A DNA stretch of 7,111 nucleotides, taken from positions 1 through 7,111 of the forward strand of contig CALAMB010000130.1 of assembly GCA_937925645.1 (NCBI GenBank), given 5' to 3'. The notes below the pieces were generated by a model, which was not told the DNA's origin, ran no database searches, and saw only the letters and a program-made list of their open reading frames with translations. Origin of the DNA: an uncultured Acidobacteriota bacterium (GTDB taxonomy: Bacteria > Acidobacteriota > JAAYUB01). Positions 1 through 4,286 of the stretch are shown piece after piece. Within the stretch, counting starts at the first letter, position 1; every line of letters begins with the position of its first letter. The position numbers and the translations under genes are program-made.

Positions 1-255
1 GGCCTGGGCGAGGCGCTGCTGGCCCAACCCGACGGCGGCGCCATCGCCGTCTACGCCCCCGCCGGATTGTCGGACAACGCCGCCGCCGCCGAACTCAACG
101 CCGCTCTGGCCGCCGAGCTCGATCGCGGTCACGCTACGCTGGGCGACGCCATCCGCGCCGCCCTGGCCGCCTGGACGCCGGCCGATCCAACGGCCGCCTA
201 CCACCGCGATCTCTACATCCTGCTGGGCGACCCCGCCCTGCTGATCAAGAGGTGA
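1..255 (+). CDS. C25 (gingipain-type) cysteine peptidase, C-terminal end, 5'-truncated by window
   Basis: The reading frame is open from base 1 to a TGA at 253-255, giving 84 visible residues; the start and the catalytic His/Cys lie upstream of the window. What is seen matches the end of the caspase-like fold of peptidase family C25: a 'GGAIAVYAPAGLS' strand and loop (about residues 12-24), an 'LGDAI' helix start near residue 47, and a terminal 'YILLGDPAL' motif (about 72-80), which is the usual close of C25 catalytic domains. No sorting domain follows, so the protein ends with the peptidase fold. The next gene starts three bases after the stop, so it is almost certainly co-transcribed with the PqqD and radical SAM genes. 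Known C25 members cut after Arg or Lys; a role in removing the leader of the nearby precursor is inference. The family call rests on the C-terminal motifs only. Confidence 0.75.
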   Translation, partial: GLGEALLAQPDGGAIAVYAPAGLSDNAAAAELNAALAAELDRGHATLGDAIRAALAAWTPADPTAAYHRDLYILLGDPALLIKR

Positions 256-258
256 GCG

Positions 259-573
259 GTGAACCGACCGAACCCGGCCCCGTCGCCGGACTGGGCCGCC
301 GTCTATAATAAGAAGGAGGAGCTCGTGAGCCGCGCCATCGCCGGCGAGACCCTGGTGGTGCCCGTGAGCGGGCGGCTGGCGGACCTGCAGCGGATCTTCG
401 CCCTCGAAGGGGTGGCTGGGTTCATCTGGGAGCGCCTCGACGGCAAGCAGCCGCTGGGCCGGATCCGTGACGAGCTGCTGGAGCGGTTCGCCGTGACCCG
501 CGACGAGGCGGAACGGGATCTGGGCGAGTTCGTCTCCGAGCTGATTGCCGCCGGGCTCATCGCGCGAACATAA
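259..573 (+). CDS. PqqD-like RiPP recognition element protein
   Basis: This 104-residue protein has the PqqD winged-helix pattern. An N-terminal 'VSRAIAGETLVVPV' segment (residues 23-36) forms the beta hairpin that usually binds a leader peptide. It is followed by 'GVAGFIWERLDG' (51-62), where the family usually has an Asn before the Gly-containing turn and here has Glu50, and by 'IRDELLERFAVTRDEAERDL' with a final 'LIAAGLI' helix. Free-standing PqqD proteins bind the precursor leader and present it to a radical SAM enzyme, and the next gene is that enzyme. The chosen GTG at 259 lies three bases after the peptidase stop, with GAGGTGA at 249-255 ahead of it. An in-frame GTG at 325 has an even stronger AGGAGG, but starting there would remove the residues just before the conserved hairpin. 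Confidence 0.88.
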   Translation: MNRPNPAPSPDWAAVYNKKEELVSRAIAGETLVVPVSGRLADLQRIFALEGVAGFIWERLDGKQPLGRIRDELLERFAVTRDEAERDLGEFVSELIAAGLIART

Positions 574-586
574 GTGTGGAGAGTTC

Positions 587-1672
587 ATGATGCCGGTCTG
601 TCCGTCCAACCAGGAGTACCTGCAGCGCTTCGGCGCCGCCGCCCGGGCGGCGCGGGTGCCGCTGTCGGGCAGCCTGGAGCTGACGGCCCGGTGCAACCTG
701 CGCTGCGTGCACTGCTACCTGGGCGGCGCCGAGCGGCGCCGCCGCGCGAGCAACGAGCTCGCCACCGCCCGGTGGCTGGACATCCTGAACCAGGTGGCCG
801 CCGCGGGTTGCCTGGATCTGCTCCTGACCGGCGGCGAGCCGCTCCTGCGCAGGGATTTTGACCTCATCTACCGTCACGCCAAGGGGCTGGGGATGCTGGT
901 CACCGTGTTCACCAACGGCACCCGGCTGTCCCGGCGGTTGGTGCGGCTGTTCCGGGAGCTGCCGCCGCGGCTGGTGGAGGTGTCGCTCTACGGCGCCACC
1001 GCCGCCACCACCGAGCGGATCACCGGCTCGGCCACCGCCTGGGCGCGCGCCCGCCGCGGCGTGGAGCGCCTGCGCGCCGCCGGCGTGCAGCTGGCCCTTA
1101 AAACCATCCTGATGCGCGAAAACGCGGCGGAGCTCGGCGCCCTGGAGGCCTACGCCCGGGAGCTGGAGGTGCCGTTCCGCCTGGACAGCGCCATCAATCC
1201 CCGTCTCGACGGCGGCCGCGAACCTCTGAACCACCGCGTGGATCCGGAGACCGCCGTGGAGCTGGAGCTGGCCGATCCGGTGCGGCGCCGCCAGTGGGCG
1301 GAGTTTCAGGACAAGTACGAGACGTTGCCCGAGGACCGGCGCCTCTACACCTGCGGCGCCGGGGTCACGGGCTTCCACGTGGACGCCGACGGCACCCTGC
1401 GGCCCTGCCTCATGGTGGCCCGGCCGGCGGCGGACCTGCTCCGCGCAGAGTTCAAGCAAATTTGGCGTGATATCATCCCTCGGCTGCATGATAAGATGGC
1501 CGGGAACAGTTTCCCGTGCAGCCGCTGCGAGGCACGCCTTGTGTGCGGAAGCTGCCCGGCGTTTTTCGAGCTGGAGACTGGCGCAGAGACCACCCCCGCT
1601 GATTATGTGTGCCAGTTGGGCCGGCTGCGCGCCGAGCGACTGCATCGATACCAGACCCGGATAGGAGACTGA
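587..1672 (+). CDS. Radical SAM/SPASM peptide maturase
   Basis: The protein is 361 residues long. Residues 36-43 (CNLRCVHC) form the CX3CX2C motif that holds the SAM-binding 4Fe-4S cluster; 'LLTGGEPLLR' (79-88) is the GGEP SAM-contact motif. The C-terminal part is a SPASM domain for auxiliary clusters: Cys256, Cys274 ('DADGTLRPC'), Cys311/Cys314, Cys320/Cys323 and Cys342. SPASM enzymes paired with PqqD modify ribosomal peptides, making thioether, C-C or related bonds; the exact chemistry cannot be read here. The start at the first of two ATGs (587, 590) follows GGAGAG at 578-583; a start at 545 inside the PqqD gene lacks support. It lies 13 bases after the PqqD gene and three bases before the precursor. 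GC content falls sharply from about base 1447, within the SPASM region, relative to the first two thirds of the gene. Confidence 0.93.
   Translation: MMPVCPSNQEYLQRFGAAARAARVPLSGSLELTARCNLRCVHCYLGGAERRRRASNELATARWLDILNQVAAAGCLDLLLTGGEPLLRRDFDLIYRHAKGLGMLVTVFTNGTRLSRRLVRLFRELPPRLVEVSLYGATAATTERITGSATAWARARRGVERLRAAGVQLALKTILMRENAAELGALEAYARELEVPFRLDSAINPRLDGGREPLNHRVDPETAVELELADPVRRRQWAEFQDKYETLPEDRRLYTCGAGVTGFHVDADGTLRPCLMVARPAADLLRAEFKQIWRDIIPRLHDKMAGNSFPCSRCEARLVCGSCPAFFELETGAETTPADYVCQLGRLRAERLHRYQTRIGD
1663..1667 (+). promoter_or_regulatory. Ribosome binding site of the precursor peptide gene
   Basis: AGGAG lies inside the last codons of the maturase gene, eight bases before the GTG at 1676. 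It decides the start of the short precursor gene and supports translation coupled to the maturase. Confidence 0.7.
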
Positions 1673-1675
1673 TCC

Positions 1676-1852
1676 GTGAACAAAGACACTCATCAGACCG
1701 ACAAACAGGCATACGACAAGCCCCGGCTCCGTGTGATCGAGCTGCTGGCCGAGGAAGTCCTGGCGATCGGCTGCAAGCGGAACACATCCGATAACGGCGC
1801 AGGCACAAATCTCTGTCTGAACGGAATTTGTAAGGCGACTCCGGGTTCCTAG
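1676..1852 (+). CDS. Candidate RiPP precursor peptide (58 aa)
   Basis: A short frame from GTG (1676) to TAG (1850-1852) encodes 58 residues. It starts three bases after the maturase stop, behind an AGGAG site. The N-terminal half is hydrophilic, then carries 'YDKPRLRVIELLAEEVLA' (13-30), a charged, leucine-rich stretch that looks like a leader able to bind a PqqD protein. It is followed by 'IGCKR' (31-35) and a Gly/Asn/Thr-rich tail with Cys47 and Cys52 in a CX4C spacing, ending in 'CKATPGS'. Three Cys in all (33, 47, 52) are plausible targets for thioether formation by the radical SAM enzyme. A Tyr-x-Lys-Pro start followed by a Glu-rich helix and Gly-Cys resembles leaders I recall from other PqqD/radical SAM loci, but no named family is claimed. 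The precursor role is inferred from position, size and composition. The cleavage site is unknown; after Cys33-Lys34-Arg35 is one option. Confidence 0.78.
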   Translation: MNKDTHQTDKQAYDKPRLRVIELLAEEVLAIGCKRNTSDNGAGTNLCLNGICKATPGS

Positions 1853-1927
1853 TTTCGGCGCGGTCCTGTCCGCGGGCTGACGGCAGGTTTTGGCTAGAGC
1901 TCACCCACGGCCCTCATCGGTAATGCC
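1853..1927 (+). other. 75-base gap between precursor and kinase-like gene, with weak hairpin
   Basis: The gap holds a 5-bp inverted repeat (CGCGG 1859-1863 with CCGCG 1870-1874, loop of six) and a TTTT run at 1888-1891, fourteen bases beyond the stem. It is the longest gap in the left operon. A weak attenuator that raises precursor output over downstream genes is possible, but the stem is short and not adjacent to the T run. An in-frame TAG at 1895-1897 limits how far upstream the next gene can start. Confidence 0.25.
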
Positions 1928-2860
1928 ATGCCCATTCGGACCCTCTCCATCGGACACGTCAACCTCCGCCTCCGATCGCCGCTGCCGCTGGTGGCGCCGG
2001 AGTCCCTGCCCGCGCCTTCCGGCGTCACCTCCTCACCGAATCGCTACGACGGTTTCGAGGGTCGCGTCGCCCGCGGCCCGGCGGTGTTCGACATCGTCAT
2101 CCGCCTGGCTTTCGATGACCACCCGTTCGTTACCCCGGAGCCCGCGGCGGTCTTCCTGAACAACCCTGGCGCATGGTCCATGGCCCGCGAGGACGCCGGA
2201 TTCCGTTTCTGGCTGCCGCCCGCGCCAAGCGGACCCCCGCCGCTTTGGGACACGTGGCTGGACCGTTCCCTCGCCTCGGCCACGGTGCGCTGCGGCCCCG
2301 GCCTGCGCACGCTGCACCGCGGCCAACCGGCGCTCATCAACCCCCTGCGCTACCCGCTGGACCAATTGCTTATGATGTACGCGCTGGCGCGGCGCGAGGG
2401 GTGCATCGTCCACGCCGCCGGGGCGGTCCTCGACGGCAAGGCGTACATCTTCCCCGGCCGGTCCGGCGCCGGCAAGACCACGCTGGCCCGGCAGCTTTTA
2501 GCCAACGGCGGCTTCGCGCTCCTCAGCGACGACCGGATGGTGGTGCGGCGCATCGACGGACGCCTGTGGGCCTTCGGCACGCCGTGGGCCGGCGAGGCCG
2601 ACATCGCCCGCAACGCCGGCGCGCCCCTCGGCGGCCTGCTGTTCCTGCAACACGCCGACGCCAACCGGGTGGCGCCCCTGTCGCCCCGTGAGGCGATGGA
2701 GCGCCTGCTCCCCGTGACCTCCATCCCGTGGTATCATGCGGAGGTGCTGCCGGACCTGCTGGACTTCGTCGGCGCGGTGGCCCGCGAGACCCCCGGCCGG
2801 GAGCTGGCGTTCCGGCCGGACCCGACGGTGGCCGATACAATCGCCGCCGCCGTCCGATGA
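1928..2860 (+). CDS. HPr kinase-like P-loop protein of RiPP cassette (ScmC-like)
   Basis: This 310-residue protein has a C-terminal half that matches the HPr serine kinase core: 'GCIVHAAGAVLDGKAYIF' (158-175) with His162, a Walker A loop 'GRSGAGKTT' (177-185), and 'LLSDDRMVV' (198-206) with the paired Asp201/Asp202 seen in HprK. The N-terminal half (1-130) is not the usual HprK N-domain and I do not recognise it. Such HprK-like proteins recur in RiPP clusters with PqqD and radical SAM genes (SynChlorMet ScmC, as I recall), where no HPr protein is present; their substrate is unknown. Phosphorylation of the precursor or of a partner is only a guess. The ATG at 1928 is the only usable start after an in-frame stop at 1895, and it lacks a clear ribosome binding site. 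The next gene follows after 31 bases. Confidence 0.82.
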   Translation: MPIRTLSIGHVNLRLRSPLPLVAPESLPAPSGVTSSPNRYDGFEGRVARGPAVFDIVIRLAFDDHPFVTPEPAAVFLNNPGAWSMAREDAGFRFWLPPAPSGPPPLWDTWLDRSLASATVRCGPGLRTLHRGQPALINPLRYPLDQLLMMYALARREGCIVHAAGAVLDGKAYIFPGRSGAGKTTLARQLLANGGFALLSDDRMVVRRIDGRLWAFGTPWAGEADIARNAGAPLGGLLFLQHADANRVAPLSPREAMERLLPVTSIPWYHAEVLPDLLDFVGAVARETPGRELAFRPDPTVADTIAAAVR

Positions 2861-2891
2861 CTCTCCCATTTGCCAGACAGGGGGACCGCGC

Positions 2892-3527
2892 ATGGATGAC
2901 CCATCCGATCTGAAACCGCCCGATCCCAAGGTGGAACCGCTGCGCGTGATCAAGGTGTCCGACGACGGAGAGTTCGATCCCCGTCCGCCCATCAAGCTGG
3001 AGCACACCGGCGAAATCCTGACCGGCGAGACGCCGGACATCCTGGCCCTGGACTCGCCCCGCGCCGGCGTCATGCTGGCGGAACTGCTGAGCCGCGGCTT
3101 CCTGGTGCGGGTGCGGGTCACCGGCCGCAGCATGCGCCCGGCGCTGCCCGACGGCGCCGTGGTCCACCTCGTGCGGACGGCGGACGCCCCGGCGCGCTTC
3201 GGCGACATGGTCCTCACCCTGAACAACGCCGGCCGGCTCCGCCTGCACCGGGTGCTGTTCCGGCGGCAGGCGCCCGACGGCGGCTGTGTCTTTCGCACGA
3301 AGGGTGACGCCGCCGCCGCCCTGGACCCCCCCGTCCCGGCCCGGGAGGTGCTGGGGCGAGTGGTGGCGGTGGAGCGGCGCGGCGCCGGCGGCGCGGTGAC
3401 GGTGGTGCAGTGGGACCGCGGCCTCCGGCGGCTGCTCGACTGCCTGCGGGCGGCGGCCAGCTTGCTCCGCGCCGGCGCCGACCGCCTGGTGGCCGCGGTC
3501 CGGTCGTCTATTTCAGACCGGACATGA
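2892..3527 (+). CDS. S24/S26-family signal-peptidase-like serine protease
   Basis: The protein is 211 residues long. 'VTGRSMRPALPDG' (76-88) is the box around the catalytic serine (Ser80) of the S24/S26 fold. 'RLRLHRVLF' (115-123) puts His119 where bacterial signal peptidase I has its general-base Lys, and 'FRTKGDA' (134-140) with 'VLGRVVAV' (153-160) are the later conserved boxes. This Ser/His/Asp set resembles SipW and the ER-type enzymes rather than E. coli LepB. No N-terminal membrane anchor is visible; the first 55 residues are polar and acidic, and the last 35 form a basic amphipathic stretch. The ATG at 2892 has AGGGGG at 2879-2884; the frame remains open upstream, but that part overlaps the kinase-like gene. 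As the last gene of the RiPP operon it is a candidate leader peptidase (inference). Its 3' end overlaps the convergent gene by 20 bases. Confidence 0.85.
   Translation: MDDPSDLKPPDPKVEPLRVIKVSDDGEFDPRPPIKLEHTGEILTGETPDILALDSPRAGVMLAELLSRGFLVRVRVTGRSMRPALPDGAVVHLVRTADAPARFGDMVLTLNNAGRLRLHRVLFRRQAPDGGCVFRTKGDAAAALDPPVPAREVLGRVVAVERRGAGGAVTVVQWDRGLRRLLDCLRAAASLLRAGADRLVAAVRSSISDRT
3498..3523. terminator. Inverted repeat at overlap of convergent genes, possible bidirectional terminator
   Basis: GTCCGGTC (3498-3505) and GACCGGAC (3516-3523) form a perfect 8-bp stem around a 10-base loop. It lies where the peptidase gene (stop at 3525) and the convergent secreted-protein gene (stop at 3508) overlap. 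The loop has TTT on the plus strand, but no U tract follows the stem on either strand, so it is not a standard intrinsic terminator. Its position suggests a role in ending transcription or blocking read-through from both sides; this is inference. Confidence 0.4.
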
Positions 3528-3951
3528 CCTCGCGGTAGCGCGCGTCCGCCGCCTGCACCGCCGGATCCTCACGGTATTCGCCCACCTTGTGGTAGGCCTT
3601 CATCAGACTCTGGAAATCCTTGTCGATCCGGGCCAGCAGCGGCTTCAACTCCTCGGGATGGGTCCGTTCGTCGGCCAGTTCCGGGTACTTGGCGCGGATC
3701 GCGTTCAGCTCCGGGATCAGCCGCGCCATCTCGTCGGCCAGGGCGTTCACCGCCGCCGCCACTGCTGCCGCGGTGGCCGCTTCTTCCATCCGGGCCACAA
3801 ACGTCTCGAGCGCTCCGGCGAACGGTTCCAGCACCGCCTTGGCGTCGGCGTACGGCTCCGCCCGCGTTTCATCCCCGGCGGACGGCGCGCCCGCCGCCCA
3901 ACCGCCGGCCAATCCCAGAACCGTCACCAGCAGACAGATTGTCAGACGCAT
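3508..3951 (-). CDS. Small secreted alpha-helical protein of unknown function
   Basis: This 147-residue protein begins with a clear signal peptide: Met-Arg, a hydrophobic core 'LTICLLVTVLGLAGG' (3-17), and likely cleavage near Ala20-Gly21-Ala22. The only Cys is residue 6, which does not form a lipobox, so it is probably free in the periplasm or outside the cell. The mature part is nearly all helix, rich in Ala, Glu, Leu and Lys ('LETFVARMEEAATAAAVAAA', 48-67), with 'PELNAIRAKYPELADE' in the middle and no catalytic motif that I recognise. I recall similar small exported helical proteins from Deltaproteobacteria but can give no family name. The ATG follows AGGAGG by seven bases. It converges on the RiPP operon and is unlikely to belong to it. 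Confidence 0.75.
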   Translation of the reverse strand: MRLTICLLVTVLGLAGGWAAGAPSAGDETRAEPYADAKAVLEPFAGALETFVARMEEAATAAAVAAAVNALADEMARLIPELNAIRAKYPELADERTHPEELKPLLARIDKDFQSLMKAYHKVGEYREDPAVQAADARYREVMSGLK

Positions 3952-3958
3952 ACCTGTT

Positions 3959-3964
3959 CCTCCT
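3959..3964 (-). promoter_or_regulatory. Ribosome binding site of secreted-protein gene
   Basis: AGGAGG on the minus strand lies seven bases before the ATG at 3951. It fixes the start of the 147-residue secreted protein and supports that this frame, rather than the plus-strand frames across it, is the real gene. Confidence 0.75.
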
Positions 3965-4062
3965 CGGTCAGTCGTTCATCAGGCGCACCATCGTTCAGAC
4001 GGACAACTTCGACCGTTTCCCTGTCAATATTGCCGGTCACCCTCCGCCGCCGAAAGTGCGCC

Positions 4063-4081
4063 GCCGGGCCGGGTGCCCGGC
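4063..4081. repeat. GC-rich perfect inverted repeat
   Basis: GCCGGGC (4063-4069) pairs with GCCCGGC (4075-4081) around a five-base loop. It lies about 110 bases upstream of the secreted-protein gene. No U tract follows on either strand, so it may be a leader structure or an operator-like site; its function cannot be read. Confidence 0.4.
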
Positions 4082-4107
4082 GACGGTGCTGTCATGATAC
4101 CAAGATA

Positions 4108-4131
4108 AGGAAACCGGCGGTCCGGTTTCCT
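4108..4131 (-). terminator. Probable intrinsic terminator downstream of the GH13 gene
   Basis: AGGAAACCGG (4108-4117) and CCGGTTTCCT (4122-4131) form a perfect 10-bp stem with a four-base loop. On the minus strand the stem is followed by TATCTT, a weak T-rich tail. It lies about 155 bases after the GH13 stop and about 155 bases before the next gene on that strand, so it could close the priA-GH13 transcription unit. Confidence 0.5.
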
Positions 4132-4145
4132 CGGTGGGGTTGGTC

Positions 4146-4171
4146 GATCCGCCCCCGGGCGGGAGCGGATC
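4146..4171. repeat. Long imperfect hairpin
   Basis: GATCCGC (4146-4152) pairs with GCGGATC (4165-4171). After one C/A mismatch, CCC (4154-4156) pairs with GGG (4161-4163) around a four-base loop. It lies just beyond the 4108-4131 stem, so on the minus strand the two hairpins stand in tandem. No T run follows it on the minus strand. Confidence 0.45.
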
Positions 4172-4242
4172 AGCAAAGTTTCATACACTCTTCATTTTGT
4201 TAGAAGTGCGCGGAGGGAGCCGGGATTCAGAATGGCGGGCAT

Positions 4243-4263
4243 TTCCCGTCCGCCGGGCGGGAA
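4243..4263. repeat. Hairpin just after the GH13 stop
   Basis: TTCCCGTCC (4243-4251) can pair with GGGCGGGAA (4255-4263) around a three-base loop, with one G-T wobble on the plus strand (a C/A mismatch on the minus strand). It begins 24 bases after the GH13 stop codon. Without a T tract it is more likely a 3'-end stabilising structure than a classical terminator. Confidence 0.4.
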
Positions 4264-4286
4264 CCGCGGCCGGCGTCCCGGAGGCG

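Larger units (their letters stand above)
3952..4286. other. 335-base intergenic region with several hairpins
   Basis: No convincing gene lies here. Going leftward it runs from the stop of the GH13 gene to the start of the small secreted-protein gene, both on the minus strand. It holds four strong inverted repeats (4063-4081, 4108-4131, 4146-4171, 4243-4263), an AT-rich patch at about 4173-4208, and the AGGAGG of the downstream gene (3959-3964, minus strand). A TTGACA on the minus strand (4027 to 4022) could be a -35 box, but no fitting -10 box is seen 15-19 bases on, so no promoter is called. Confidence 0.6.

Noticed and set aside
545..586. Upstream start for the radical SAM gene at 545
   Set aside because: It would overlap the PqqD gene, has no ribosome binding site and adds residues unlike the family; ATG 587 has GGAGAG at the right distance.
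557..1693. 378-residue open frame on the minus strand
   Set aside because: It is antisense to the radical SAM gene, rich in Gly, Ala, Gln and His with no domain, and has no supporting context.
1473..1904. 143-residue open frame on the minus strand over the precursor region
   Set aside because: Ser/Arg/Pro-rich shadow text, antisense to the maturase end and the precursor; no ribosome binding site or domain noted.
2736..2891. N-terminal extension of the S26-like peptidase into the kinase-like gene
   Set aside because: The 52 residues are Arg/Trp/Pro/Ser-rich shadow text; ATG 2892 has an AGGGGG site seven bases ahead.
4022..4027. TTGACA on the minus strand as a promoter for the secreted-protein gene
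   Set aside because: No recognisable -10 hexamer lies 15-19 bases downstream, so a sigma-70 promoter cannot be supported.
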